Shown one piece after another: positions 41,952 to 51,277 of a stretch of 64,000 bases of DNA; position 1 is the first letter of the stretch, and each line of letters starts with the position of its first letter. The stretch is from NCBI GenBank assembly GCA_003249035.1, contig QBMK01000006.1, positions 1-64,000 of the forward strand. Reading direction: 5' to 3'. The position numbers were made by a program, and so were the translations under genes. A model generated the notes under the pieces. It ran no database searches and was not told the DNA's origin. It was given only the letters and a program-made list of their open reading frames with translations. Source of the DNA: Pseudanabaena sp. (lineage in GTDB: Bacteria > Cyanobacteriota > Cyanobacteriia > Pseudanabaenales > Pseudanabaenaceae).

Positions 41952-44278
41952 ACTTTCAAGGCAGATAGAGAAGCCGCCTTCACCGACTCAATCGCCCAGA
42001 GAGTTGCCTCAGGTGTGGCAGGAAGCGCCAAGGGCACATAGTCAGCATTACCAAAAGCGGCGACAGCATTGCGAATGGCTTCCCTTACGGATATCGCTAG
42101 CATAAATGGAGGCTCACCGATCGCTTTACTGCCAAAAATCACACCATCTTGAGCGGCGCGTTCTAGTAGATTGACATTAAACTGTTCGGGGATTTCGCTA
42201 ACGGTGGGGATTTTATAAGTACTTGGTGCATAGGTCAGTAATCGACCGATTTTATCCCAGACTAATTCCTCCATGGTTAGCCAACCCATGCCCTGCACAA
42301 AACCACCTTCGATCTGACCTTTATCAATCAATGGATTAATCGATTCTCCGACATCTTGGACAAGATCCACCTGTCGCAGTTTAAATGTACCCGTGAATCC
42401 ATCTACTTCCACTTCACTCACAGCCGCACCGTAAGAGAAATAATAGAACGGACGACCCTTATTCAGCTTGGCATCCCAAAAAATATTTGGCGTGCGATAG
42501 AAGCCATTTGCGGAGAGGCTAATCCGCTCATTATAGGTTTGCTTCACCACTTCCTCAAAAGCGATCCTTGCGCTGGGATAGGTGCGGCAATAGATCCAAT
42601 CATCCTCGAAAACAAGATCTTCGGGGGCATCAAGATTGAGCATTTTGACAGCCACAGTTGACATACGTTTCCGCAGGATTTCACAGGCATCTTTGACTGC
42701 TTGACCATTTAGATCAGAGCCACTGGAAGCCGCTGTTGCGGAAGTATTCGGGACTTTATCGGTACTTGTGGGCATGATCCGAAAGCGATCGAGTTTGACC
42801 CCAAGGGATTTTGCGGCGACTTGGAGCATTTTAGTATGCAGCCCTTGGCCCATTTCTGTACCCCCGTGATTTACCTGAATGCTGCCATCGGTATAAATGA
42901 GAACTAGAGCACCTGCTTGGTTGTACTCGGTTTTGGTGAAGGAAATCCCGAACTTAACAGGCGTAATCGCAATGCCACGTTTTTTGTAGGAACTAGTTTG
43001 ATTGAATTGGGCGATTTGGGCTTGCCGATCGCTAAAATTCGATTTTTCCTTGGCTTCATTCCATACCAGATTGATACGGTTATGAACTATATCCTGCCCA
43101 TAGTGAGTGGTTCTAGTTTCGCCATCGCCATGATAGAAGTTCCGTTCACGCACGACTTCGGGCGACAAACTAAGGGTACGCGCTATGCGATCGACGACTT
43201 CTTCACATACGACCATGCCCTGTGGCCCCCCAAAACCACGGTAGGCAGTATTAGAAACTCGATGGGTTTTGGCAATCCATCCTTGTACTTCCAAATTAGG
43301 AATGTAGTAGGCGTTATCGATGTGCATCATCGCCCGCATGATGATGGGTGGTGACAGGTCAAGGCTCCAACCTCCGTCTGCATATAGCTCAGCTTTGAGA
43401 GCCGTAATTAGCCCATCGTTAGTAAAGCCAACTTGGTATTTGCCTAAAAAGTTATGTCGCTTGCCCGTAACAATCATGTCTTGATGTCGGCGCAAACTGA
43501 CTCTGGCAGGACGACCAGTTTTATAAGCTGCCAAAGCCGCCGCCGCCGCAAAAGGATTAGCCTGAGACTCTTTACCGCCAAATGCGCCGCCCATCCGCAA
43601 ACAGGTGACAACAACATGACTGCTGGGCAATCCTAAAACCCGCGCTACGATTACTTGAGTTTCACTGGGATGTTGGGTGGAGCTATAGACTTTATAGCCA
43701 TTCTCTCCATCAGGAACTGCCCAACTGGTATGGGTTTCTAAATAGAAATGATCCTGTCCGCCGACTTCTAGTTCGCCTTCGAGGGTGCGATCGCAATTTT
43801 GAATAGCCGTATCAGGTTCACCGCGCTTAATAGCCTGTTTTTTAAGATGGTAACTCTCTGCTGCGATCGCTTCTTGAATACTGATAATGGCTTGCCGAGG
43901 CTCATATTCGACAACCACTTTGGCAGCAGCTTGACGAGCCGCATCTTCAGTCTCACCGACTGCCCAAACTACCACCTGTCCCCAATAGCTCACCTCGTCG
44001 GTGGGCAGCAATACCTCATCGTGAATGATTACACCCGTATTGTTCTCTCCAGCTACATCATCCGCCGTCAGGATCGTCACCAAACCTTCAACTTCGTAGG
44101 CAGCGGTGCACTCCAGCTGGGTGATTTTTGCATGGGCATGGGGTGACAAAACAGGATAAAGGGAAAGCATTCCTGCGGGGAGACGTTGATCGTCTGTATA
44201 GAGGGCACTGCCGCTAACGTGACCTGCGGCGCTTTCGTGGCTCTTTTTGTTACTAGTTTTTTGATCTGTAATCGTCAT
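41948..44278 (-). CDS. xdhB: Xanthine dehydrogenase molybdopterin-binding subunit
   Basis: The large catalytic subunit that oxidises hypoxanthine and xanthine to urate at a molybdopterin centre in purine breakdown (EC 1.17.1.4). 776 aa. Visible: SGSALYTDDQRLPAGML; the substrate-channel motifs GGQDHFYLETH and MGGAFGGKESQ; TAYRGFGGPQG; NHGGTEMGQGLHTKMLQ; and the C-terminal SKAIGEPPFMLA, whose Glu is the catalytic base. It sits in the operon xdhA-xdhB-xdhC on the minus strand, overlapping xdhC by 4 bp. Shine-Dalgarno AAGGAA precedes the ATG. Confidence 0.95.
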   Translation of the reverse strand: MTITDQKTSNKKSHESAAGHVSGSALYTDDQRLPAGMLSLYPVLSPHAHAKITQLECTAAYEVEGLVTILTADDVAGENNTGVIIHDEVLLPTDEVSYWGQVVVWAVGETEDAARQAAAKVVVEYEPRQAIISIQEAIAAESYHLKKQAIKRGEPDTAIQNCDRTLEGELEVGGQDHFYLETHTSWAVPDGENGYKVYSSTQHPSETQVIVARVLGLPSSHVVVTCLRMGGAFGGKESQANPFAAAAALAAYKTGRPARVSLRRHQDMIVTGKRHNFLGKYQVGFTNDGLITALKAELYADGGWSLDLSPPIIMRAMMHIDNAYYIPNLEVQGWIAKTHRVSNTAYRGFGGPQGMVVCEEVVDRIARTLSLSPEVVRERNFYHGDGETRTTHYGQDIVHNRINLVWNEAKEKSNFSDRQAQIAQFNQTSSYKKRGIAITPVKFGISFTKTEYNQAGALVLIYTDGSIQVNHGGTEMGQGLHTKMLQVAAKSLGVKLDRFRIMPTSTDKVPNTSATAASSGSDLNGQAVKDACEILRKRMSTVAVKMLNLDAPEDLVFEDDWIYCRTYPSARIAFEEVVKQTYNERISLSANGFYRTPNIFWDAKLNKGRPFYYFSYGAAVSEVEVDGFTGTFKLRQVDLVQDVGESINPLIDKGQIEGGFVQGMGWLTMEELVWDKIGRLLTYAPSTYKIPTVSEIPEQFNVNLLERAAQDGVIFGSKAIGEPPFMLAISVREAIRNAVAAFGNADYVPLALPATPEATLWAIESVKAASLSALKV

Positions 44279-44347
44279 TTTGTATTCCTTCCATATCTAC
44301 AAAAAATCTATTGCATACCAGTTGAGGCAAAGCCTCAATTGGTATCT

Positions 44348-45766
44348 TCAACTATGTTCAACAAAAAACTTCTCAAACAGATTCCCTACTAGCATTTTGC
44401 GATAGTCAGCACTTCCACGCAGATCGCTAAGAGGAGTAAATACTTCATGCAGAGCAGACTTCACCGATCGCACAGTTTCTATTGTCCAAGACTGACCGAT
44501 GAGCATTTCTTCGATCGCGATCGCTCGAATCGGAGTTGCCGCAACACCTCCATAGGCAAGACGCGCATGGAGAATTTTTTGCTCTGCATCTAGATCGATT
44601 ACAAAAGCCGCTGCCACGATACTGATATCGTCAGTGCCGCGTTTGCCAATTTTATAGGACTGACTGAGGCGCTTGGTTGCGCCAGAGGCGATCGCTTTGG
44701 GAATTGTCACGGAATAGATAATTTCGCCTTGCTTGAGTTCTGTTTGCCGATAGCCCTTAAAGAAGTCAGCCAATGGCAAACTGCGATCGCCTTCAACACT
44801 AGCTAACTTCAAGGTCGCATCAAGAGCTAGTAACACAGGTGGCAAATCGCCAATGGGAGAAGCCGTGCCAATATTGCCTCCTAAGGTAGCTCGATTGCGG
44901 ATCTGCCTTGCCGCAAACCAATGCAGCATTTCATCAAGGCTAGGGAAAACGCCATGCAGCAAATCTTCAATATGACTGAGGGGAACTGCCGCGCCAATCT
45001 CCACATAGTTATCGGTTTGAATAATCTGTTTGAGATCTGCAATAGCTTCCAAGGAAATCAGTACTGGATAAGTCCGTCGATGCCAACTCATTTCTAAGCC
45101 AAGATCCGTTGCACCAGCCACTAAGGTCGCTTCGGGATATTGCTGAAGTAATTGCAATGCGTCCTCTAGATCGGTCGGGCGATAAAATTTTTGCTGTGCA
45201 TTTGTATAAGCGATCACCGCCAAATCGGAAGTTTTTTGAGCTAGCTCATTACTGAAATGGTCATCGGGAATTGTTGCCGCTAATTGCTGCGCTGCTTTAC
45301 GGATCGGTACATAGCCTGTGCAGCGACAAAGATTGCCCTCAATGCAGATGTCATTGCTCAAGCTGCCATTGTAGTAAGCCGCAAACATACTCATAATGAA
45401 GCCAGGCGTGCAATAGCCGCATTGCGATCCTGCTGTTTCTACCATAGCAGCTTGAACTGGGTGCAGTTGCCCATTGGCGATACCCTCGGCAGTAATCACC
45501 TCACGTCCTGCGATCGCGCCGATAGGAACTAAGCAACTATTTACGGCTTGATATTGCGGCTGACCATGACTATCTTTACCAACGATAGTTACAGTACAAG
45601 CACCGCAGTCACCATCACCACATCCTTCTTTGGTTCCCACATAGCCATTTTGTCGTAAATAGTGCAGTAGGGTTATCGTGGGAGCAATGTCTTTAACACG
45701 AGAAGTTGCACCGTTAAGGGTGAATGTAAAATCTTCTACGGAAATAGGATTTACCTGTTGAGTCAC
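44348..45766 (-). CDS. xdhA: Xanthine dehydrogenase iron-sulfur/FAD subunit
   Basis: The electron-transfer subunit. A ferredoxin-like [2Fe-2S] domain at the N-terminus (KEGCGDGDCGACTV, residues about 46-59); a second helical [2Fe-2S] domain (SQCGYCTPGFIMSM and GNLCRCTGYVPI, about 113-155); then an FAD domain (about 190-360, including LVAGATDLGLEM and IRNRATLGGNIGTASPIGDLPP) and a CO-dehydrogenase-flavoprotein C-terminal domain. 472 aa. First gene of the xdh operon; 69 bp separate it from xdhB. Confidence 0.95.
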   Translation of the reverse strand: MTQQVNPISVEDFTFTLNGATSRVKDIAPTITLLHYLRQNGYVGTKEGCGDGDCGACTVTIVGKDSHGQPQYQAVNSCLVPIGAIAGREVITAEGIANGQLHPVQAAMVETAGSQCGYCTPGFIMSMFAAYYNGSLSNDICIEGNLCRCTGYVPIRKAAQQLAATIPDDHFSNELAQKTSDLAVIAYTNAQQKFYRPTDLEDALQLLQQYPEATLVAGATDLGLEMSWHRRTYPVLISLEAIADLKQIIQTDNYVEIGAAVPLSHIEDLLHGVFPSLDEMLHWFAARQIRNRATLGGNIGTASPIGDLPPVLLALDATLKLASVEGDRSLPLADFFKGYRQTELKQGEIIYSVTIPKAIASGATKRLSQSYKIGKRGTDDISIVAAAFVIDLDAEQKILHARLAYGGVAATPIRAIAIEEMLIGQSWTIETVRSVKSALHEVFTPLSDLRGSADYRKMLVGNLFEKFFVEHS

Positions 45767-45857
45767 GGGAATCTCTCTTCTGGAGTAACAAATTGACAGG
45801 CTGATATAAATTAATTAATTAACGAATAGACTTTGCTTAAAGTGCGCCAAGATACAA

Positions 45858-45912
45858 AAGAGGAATAATTAATGTTGCGCGGCTTTGCCGCGCAACATTA
45901 ATTATTCCTCTT
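45858..45912. repeat. Long perfect palindrome, family B-type, upstream of ispF
   Basis: 25-bp perfect arms, with AAGAGGAATAATTAATG at the outer end and TTGCGCGG at the inner end, around loop CTTTG. Located between the divergent xdhA and ispF genes, so it cannot be a terminator for either and may instead be a repeat or regulatory site. Confidence 0.8.
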
Positions 45913-46003
45913 GATATTTTTCGGAAAGTCCTCGTAAAGACAAAACTAACACCGAGTGAAATTGGGTTTAATATTATGAATAGTTAAACTCATCTACTCA
46001 TCT

Positions 46004-46483
46004 ATGAATATCCGCATTGGCAATGGTTATGACCTACACCGACTCGTTAGCGATCGCAAGCTGATCCTTGGTGGTGTCGAAATTCCTTACGAAAAAGGAC
46101 TGCTAGGACATAGCGATGCGGATGTGCTGACCCATGCGATCATGGATGCCATGCTTGGTGCGCTTGCCCTTGGTGATATTGGACATTATTTCCCACCTAC
46201 AGACCCCAAATGGGCAGGAGCCGATAGCATCATGCTATTACAGCAAGTACAGGAACTTATCGAGGCACAGGGTTGGCGCGTCAATAATCTTGACTCAATG
46301 GTGATTGCCGAAGCCCCCAAGCTCAAACCACACATTAAAGCCATGCGCGATCGCCTAGCTCAAGCAATGAATCTGCCAATTGATTGTGTCAGCGTCAAGG
46401 CAACCACCAACGAGGGTATGGATTCGATCGGACAAAAAGAAGCGATCGCAGTTCACGCCGTAGTTTTATTAGTTAAAAGCTAA
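46004..46483 (+). CDS. ispF: 2-C-methyl-D-erythritol 2,4-cyclodiphosphate synthase
   Basis: Methylerythritol phosphate pathway enzyme forming MEcPP (EC 4.6.1.12). 159 aa with the zinc motif GNGYDLHRL (Asp and His) and [23 protein letters not shown]; the second zinc ligand region and the [13 protein letters not shown] and [22 protein letters not shown] motifs follow. Complete and of normal length. Together with sds in this window it belongs to isoprenoid supply. Confidence 0.96.
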   Translation: MNIRIGNGYDLHRLVSDRKLILGGVEIPYEKGLLGHSDADVLTHAIMDAMLGALALGDIGHYFPPTDPKWAGADSIMLLQQVQELIEAQGWRVNNLDSMVIAEAPKLKPHIKAMRDRLAQAMNLPIDCVSVKATTNEGMDSIGQKEAIAVHAVVLLVKS

Positions 46484-46512
46484 AAGGTAATAGCTTTGGT
46501 AGTCAAGCGAAT

Positions 46513-46553
46513 GTAATTGTGCTGCCGGTGCTTTGCGCCCGCAGCACAATTAC
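46513..46553. repeat. Family B-type hairpin between ispF and the binding protein gene
   Basis: GTAATTGTGCTGC pairs with GCAGCACAATTAC around a CGGTGCTTTGCGCCC centre, which itself contains the TGCTTTGCG core. It may terminate ispF transcription. Confidence 0.7.
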
Positions 46554-46590
46554 CAAAAAATTACTTTGTTTTATTGAATTTTTAGGGATG

Positions 46591-48396
46591 ATGGCGATCG
46601 TGAGAAAAAGTATTCAGAAACGAGCAAAGGTCAAGCAATGGAAGGCAGTGGTATTACTGCTACTAATTGCCATGTGTTCTCTGCTACTTTGGGGCTGCTC
46701 AATCAAATCTGAAGCACTTGCTAATCGCCTAGTGGTTCCGCTAGATAGTGACATCAAAACCTTTAATCCAGTTCTAATTCAAGATGCTTATAGTGGAATT
46801 GCGATCGGCTATACACTCACTGGTTTAATATCTGAAAACCCGATCACTAAAGAGTTAGAACCTGAATTAGCCGAAAAATGGGAATTTCAGCAAGATGGTA
46901 AGCAGCTTATTTTTACGATGCGTCCTGAGTTGAAATGGTCGGATGGCCAACCTCTCAATGTTGATGACGTTTTATTTACCTATCAAAGCGTAATCTTCAA
47001 TGAGAAGATTCCCAATGGCACTCGTGATATTCTGCGAATTGGACAATCCCAAACTCTTCCTAAAGTTGAGAAGCTCGACGATCGCCGTATTTCTTTTTTA
47101 CTTAGCGAACCATTTGCACCTGCGCTACGCACACTAGGCGGGATCGGCATTTTGCCCAAGCATATATTTGAGCCTACGCTCAAAGAAGATCCTAACTCTA
47201 CTGACAAGAAATTAAAGTTTTTAGAAACATGGACTCTCAGTACGCCTGTCAATCAACTGGTAGGAAGTGGTGCATATATAATCCAAGAATATCGTCCTTC
47301 CGAACGTCTTATCTATAAACCCAATCCCTATTATTGGAAAAAGGGAAATCCATATATCGAAAAATTTGTAATGCAGATTTTGGAATCACCAGATACATCG
47401 CTATTGAGGTTCCGTTCAGGAGATCTGGACATGTATCGACTACGCGGCGAAGACTATCAATTGCTTAAACGTTTTGAACAACGCGATCGCTTCACAATAT
47501 ATAACGCAGGCCCCTCAACAGGGCAATCATTCATCATGTTTAACCTAAATAAGGGCAAAAATCCTAAAACCAATGAACCCTTCGTTGATCCCAAAAAATC
47601 AAAATGGTTTAATGATGTTTCCTTTCGTCGCGCCGTTGCCTACGCCATCAATCGCGAAGCAATAATTACCAATCTGTCACGCGGCTTAGCCCAATCCCAA
47701 AACTCACCAGTTTCCATCCCTAGCCCCTATTTCTTTCCTCCCGAAAAAGGTCTCAAAGTTTATGATTATCAGCCTGAAAAGTCAAAAGAGATTCTTTTGC
47801 AAGCGGGATATAAGTATAATTCTGAACAGCAACTTCTAGATGCTCAAGGTAATCTTGTGCGCTTTACTTTACTTGCTCCTGCGGGTGGAAGGGTTGCAAT
47901 GGGAGCGCAAATTAAGAGCGATTTGGAAAAAATTGGCATGAAGATTGACTTCACTCCAGTTGATTTTCGGATTATTTCCGATAAGCTTGATAACTCGAAA
48001 CAATGGGATGCGACGATTCTTGGTTTTACAGGAGGTGCTGAGCCAAATAGCGCGATTAATCTTTGGGCAACTGATGGTGATTCCCATATGTTTAATAAAG
48101 GACCCACTGGCGATGAGAAGCCTTTCCCTGGTCGTGAAGTTGCTGATTGGGAAAAGAAAATTCATACTTTGATGATCCAAGGGGCTCAAGAGCTTGATGA
48201 AACAAAACGGAAGGCGATCTATGCTGAATACCAACAATTAGTGCAGGAACAATTACCACTAATTCATCTAACAGTTCCACTTTACTTAATTGCAATACGC
48301 GATCGCGTACAGAATGTCCAACCATCTGCTCTGGCTGGCAGTACTGGAGTTACAGGTGCATTATGGAATCTAGAACAATTAAAATTGAAATATTAG
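46591..48396 (+). CDS. Peptide/nickel-type ABC transporter substrate-binding lipoprotein
   Basis: A family 5 extracellular solute-binding protein (SBP_bac_5) of about 601 aa from the ATG at 46591. It has a basic N-terminus (RKSIQKRAKVKQWK), a hydrophobic signal and a lipobox-like LLLWGC, so it is probably lipidated. SBP_bac_5 elements seen: TFNPVLIQDAYSGIAIGYTL, LAEKWEFQQDGKQLIFTMRPELKWSDGQPL (about 84-113), and the FRRAVAYAINREAII motif. AGGG lies a few nt upstream; an earlier GTG at 46519 would sit in the hairpin and is unlikely. No permease or ATPase genes adjoin it, so its partners are elsewhere. Substrate not assignable. Confidence 0.9.
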   Translation: MAIVRKSIQKRAKVKQWKAVVLLLLIAMCSLLLWGCSIKSEALANRLVVPLDSDIKTFNPVLIQDAYSGIAIGYTLTGLISENPITKELEPELAEKWEFQQDGKQLIFTMRPELKWSDGQPLNVDDVLFTYQSVIFNEKIPNGTRDILRIGQSQTLPKVEKLDDRRISFLLSEPFAPALRTLGGIGILPKHIFEPTLKEDPNSTDKKLKFLETWTLSTPVNQLVGSGAYIIQEYRPSERLIYKPNPYYWKKGNPYIEKFVMQILESPDTSLLRFRSGDLDMYRLRGEDYQLLKRFEQRDRFTIYNAGPSTGQSFIMFNLNKGKNPKTNEPFVDPKKSKWFNDVSFRRAVAYAINREAIITNLSRGLAQSQNSPVSIPSPYFFPPEKGLKVYDYQPEKSKEILLQAGYKYNSEQQLLDAQGNLVRFTLLAPAGGRVAMGAQIKSDLEKIGMKIDFTPVDFRIISDKLDNSKQWDATILGFTGGAEPNSAINLWATDGDSHMFNKGPTGDEKPFPGREVADWEKKIHTLMIQGAQELDETKRKAIYAEYQQLVQEQLPLIHLTVPLYLIAIRDRVQNVQPSALAGSTGVTGALWNLEQLKLKY

Positions 48397-48482
48397 AAAT
48401 TTAAAAGCAGTTTTTAAGATTTAGAAGATATCGTAGTCAACTCGGAAATTTCGATATTAAAACATCAAGGAGAAATCTCATC

Positions 48483-49178
48483 GTGTCGGAAACTCAGCAA
48501 ACGCTTAACGATCCTTCCGTTACGGTAACGATCGCTAGACGAGTTAAACCAGAATGCAAAACTGAATTTGAATCTTTTTTGACTGGAGTGACCAATGCTT
48601 GCGGACAATTTTCTGGCTATCTGGGCAGCAATGTTTTTCGTCCAGTAAATGACGACGATCCAGAATATCGAATCATTTTTAAATTCGATCGCTTGAGCAA
48701 TTTACGACATTGGGAAGCCTCGGCAGAGCGCCAGTACTGGTTTGCGATCGCTGAACCGCTTACCATTAGCCCTCCACAGATTCAGGTATTAACTGGTCTA
48801 GAAACTTGGTTTACGCTACCCGGTAAACCTGAGATCGCACCACCACCTCGCCATAAGATGGCGTTGGTGACTTGGCTGGCTGTGTTCCCGCTGATTACTG
48901 TTATTTCTGCAATTTTTCAACAGTTTTTAGGGATGTTGCCTTTAGTGTTACGAGTGGCAGTAGTGACAGCGATCGCAGTGCCAACGATGACTTATTTGCT
49001 AATGCCACAGATGACAAGGTTATTTGCATGGTGGCTATATCCTTCTATGGAAATGACCTTACCTACTGAGGATGTCGTCCCTGCGATCGCTGATAATTCC
49101 CAAGCAATTCCACTACCTAATTTGCAATCTACGAACATTGCCGAAAAACAGCATATTGCTATTCCCCTAAATTCCTAA
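48483..49178 (+). CDS. ABM-domain membrane protein
   Basis: 231 aa. The N-terminal half (about 10-110) has the antibiotic-biosynthesis-monooxygenase-like alpha/beta barrel pattern (VTIARRVKPECKTEFESFL, GYLGSNVFRP, YRIIFKFDRLSNLRHWEAS). It is followed by two transmembrane segments (about 127-147 and 153-172) and a proline/glutamine-rich tail. The start is GTG at 48483 with AAGGAGAAA just upstream. Related proteins are common in bacteria, but their activity is not known. It follows the binding-protein gene by 86 bp. Confidence 0.8.
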   Translation: MSETQQTLNDPSVTVTIARRVKPECKTEFESFLTGVTNACGQFSGYLGSNVFRPVNDDDPEYRIIFKFDRLSNLRHWEASAERQYWFAIAEPLTISPPQIQVLTGLETWFTLPGKPEIAPPPRHKMALVTWLAVFPLITVISAIFQQFLGMLPLVLRVAVVTAIAVPTMTYLLMPQMTRLFAWWLYPSMEMTLPTEDVVPAIADNSQAIPLPNLQSTNIAEKQHIAIPLNS

Positions 49179-49223
49179 AAAATTTATAGATTTTCTGTTG
49201 TACTTTTCTCAAAAGCACAACAG

Positions 49224-49276
49224 AAACAGCAAAGGAGAATGGCGGGGCAAAATGCCGCCATTCTCCTTTGCTGTTT
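49224..49276. repeat. Family B hairpin downstream of the ABM gene
   Basis: AAACAGCAAAGGAGAATGGC pairs with GCCATTCTCCTTTGCTGTTT around a GGGGCAAAATGCC centre. Both arms are long (about 20 bp). Confidence 0.8.
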
Positions 49277-49298
49277 GAATTAACGCGAGTTCGATATA

Positions 49299-49376
49299 GC
49301 CATTTGCGCCATGCGAAGCATGGCGCAAATGGCGAAAAATGGTAAGAATCACTGCGTGATTCTTACCATTTTTCGC
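49299..49376. repeat. Two overlapping hairpins before cobO
   Basis: The first (49299-49333) pairs GCCATTTGCGCCATGC with GCATGGCGCAAATGGC. The second (49332-49376) pairs GCGAAAAATGGTAAGAATCA with its complement ending TTCGC. They lie between convergent genes and follow the preceding hairpin closely, making three tandem palindromes in 153 bp. Confidence 0.8.
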
Positions 49377-49397
49377 TTTCGTCAAACTGACTTTGAA

Positions 49398-50564
49398 TTA
49401 AAAATCTACACCACGTTTAAGATCTACGCCTTTTTCTGCATAGTGTTTGTGGCAGACCATTTCAGAATGTACAGATGCAAGGTCGAAATACGCAGGTTGA
49501 TTAAAACATCTGCCTGTGATAATTATCTCGGTGTCGCGAGATTTTTTGAGTAGAGCTTGGCAGATAGACTCAACGGGCAATAAATCCAGATCAACGGTGG
49601 GATTTAGTTCGTCAAGAATGATCGTCTTATACAGTCCAGAGGCGATCGCAGCCTGAGCAATTTCCCATCCACGCTGAGCTTCGATGCAATCCATTTCCTG
49701 TTGTTGACCGCGCCATACGATCGCATCCCTTCCACAACGCTGATGATCGATCACATGGGGATAGCCTCGTTTGAGAGCTGCAATCGCAGCATCTTCAGTG
49801 TATCCAGCACCGCCCTTGAGCCATTGCATAATTAAAACTCGATGCGATAAATCGCGACTGATGCCAGTCCCAATCGCTTTAAGCGATCGCCCTAGGGCAG
49901 AAGTGCTTTTACCCTTTCCAGCTCCTGTATAAATCTCGATCCCCGTCACATCATATGTCTCAGCATGGGCATCATCGTGCGATCTCATTTCTGAGTGTAG
50001 ATCGGCGATATCGATTAACGATTGTGGTGCGCCGCGTCCAGTGCAGATTACTTCGAGATGAGGTGGCTTATGTTTTAAATCTTTGACAATGAGATCGACG
50101 GGAATTAAGCCTAAATCGAGAACAGGATTAATTTCGTCGAGAACAACTACCGAATAAAGTCCTGATGCCATTGCGCCTTTAGCGATCGCCCAACCTCGTT
50201 CAGCTTCTTGACGATCAAAAGGTGTGACATGTTCTGCATCAAAAAATTCTGAACGTCCAGTGCGTACATGATCGATTAAATGAGGGAATCCTTGCTGCAA
50301 TGCGGAAATTGCCGCATCTTCAGAATATTCACGCTCAGACCCTTTGAGAAATCGCAACAACAAAATCCTTGTGCCGAATGGTGACGTGTCGGACATTCCT
50401 AACCCAAGAGATCTCAAGACAACGCCCAATGCTGCCTGTGATTTACCTTTGCCTGTCCCGTCATAAACATGGATTTGTCCGATCTCACGTTCGGGACGCA
50501 CCTGTGCGGTCATGATGCCTATCGCTGCCATGTTTTTATCTAAGCCCAATCTCGTTCGTTCCAT
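49398..50564 (-). CDS. cobO: Tandem-domain cob(I)yrinic acid a,c-diamide adenosyltransferase
   Basis: Transfers the adenosyl group of ATP to reduced corrinoids in cobalamin synthesis (CobA/CobO/BtuR type, EC 2.5.1.17). 388 aa, about twice the usual 180-200. It is made of two homologous halves, each with a P-loop (GTGKGKS at 36-42 and GAGKGKS at 214-220), a repeated SEDAAI/TEDAAI and GFPHLIDH/GYPHVIDH segment, a VVLDEINPVLDLG / IILDELNPTVDLD motif and an ICTGRGAP / IITGRCFN motif. Both P-loops keep their Lys and Ser. An alternative start is the internal Met12. Monocistronic as far as visible. Confidence 0.92.
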   Translation of the reverse strand: MERTRLGLDKNMAAIGIMTAQVRPEREIGQIHVYDGTGKGKSQAALGVVLRSLGLGMSDTSPFGTRILLLRFLKGSEREYSEDAAISALQQGFPHLIDHVRTGRSEFFDAEHVTPFDRQEAERGWAIAKGAMASGLYSVVVLDEINPVLDLGLIPVDLIVKDLKHKPPHLEVICTGRGAPQSLIDIADLHSEMRSHDDAHAETYDVTGIEIYTGAGKGKSTSALGRSLKAIGTGISRDLSHRVLIMQWLKGGAGYTEDAAIAALKRGYPHVIDHQRCGRDAIVWRGQQQEMDCIEAQRGWEIAQAAIASGLYKTIILDELNPTVDLDLLPVESICQALLKKSRDTEIIITGRCFNQPAYFDLASVHSEMVCHKHYAEKGVDLKRGVDF

Positions 50565-50680
50565 GTGATTATATCGAAAATCATCGAACTATAAAGGAGA
50601 TGCATTGCAACGTCTTATAATCCGTTGATATTTGGTGCAGAATGCTAAAATCTACGTCTTAGAAACAATAAATTTGTGTC

Positions 50681-51265
50681 ATGAGAAAATTTTCAGTGCG
50701 ATCGCTAATTACCCTTGCAGCTATGACAACCGCTATGTTAGCTGCGGCTACACCCTTGCGATCGCAGACCAAGCCAAGCACAGCGCCAAGTACAACACAA
50801 TCAGTCGAGATTTCGCGACCAGTAAAGCCAGAGAGTACTTCAAGCAAAAAAACTAGTGTTGTAAAAATGTTTGAAGACATTTCGATCTCGCCGAATTTCA
50901 CCCCGAAAGAGATCGAACTACGAGGCATCAGTGGTGGTGGAGTCGAAACACAAAAAAAATCTGGACGCAAAGTTACTGAGACAGGCGATTGCATTGGGTT
51001 TATTGACACAGAACCCGATCATAAAATCACTTTGACAAAGCCATTTCAATATTTAAAAATGCAAGTTAAAAGCTCTGGCGATACAATTTTACTCGTGCGC
51101 GGGCCAGGCGGTATTTGGTGTAGTGACGATGTTAGCGATCGCAACCCAGAGATTAGCGGCGACTGGCTAGAGGGAACATATGAAGTATGGATTGGCTCCT
51201 ATGAAGAAAATACTTCTTTTCCTTACTTACTCCAACTTACAGAAAAACCTCAATCGACAAAATAA
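50681..51265 (+). CDS. Secreted protein of unknown function
   Basis: 194 aa with a signal peptide (RKFSVRSLITLAAMTTAMLAAATPLRSQ, about 2-29) and a Ser/Thr/Pro-rich low-complexity spacer to about residue 60. A compact beta-rich domain then runs from FTPKEIELRGISGGG to WIGSYEE and FPYLLQL, with two cysteines (in TGDCIGF and GIWCSDD) that could form a disulfide. It probably resides in the periplasm. I do not recognise a named family. Confidence 0.75.
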   Translation: MRKFSVRSLITLAAMTTAMLAAATPLRSQTKPSTAPSTTQSVEISRPVKPESTSSKKTSVVKMFEDISISPNFTPKEIELRGISGGGVETQKKSGRKVTETGDCIGFIDTEPDHKITLTKPFQYLKMQVKSSGDTILLVRGPGGIWCSDDVSDRNPEISGDWLEGTYEVWIGSYEENTSFPYLLQLTEKPQSTK

Positions 51266-51277
51266 TTAAATCGGAAA

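Noticed and set aside
46519-46590. Upstream start of the solute-binding lipoprotein at 46519
   Set aside because: Those codons lie in the family B hairpin and would displace the signal peptide from the N-terminus.
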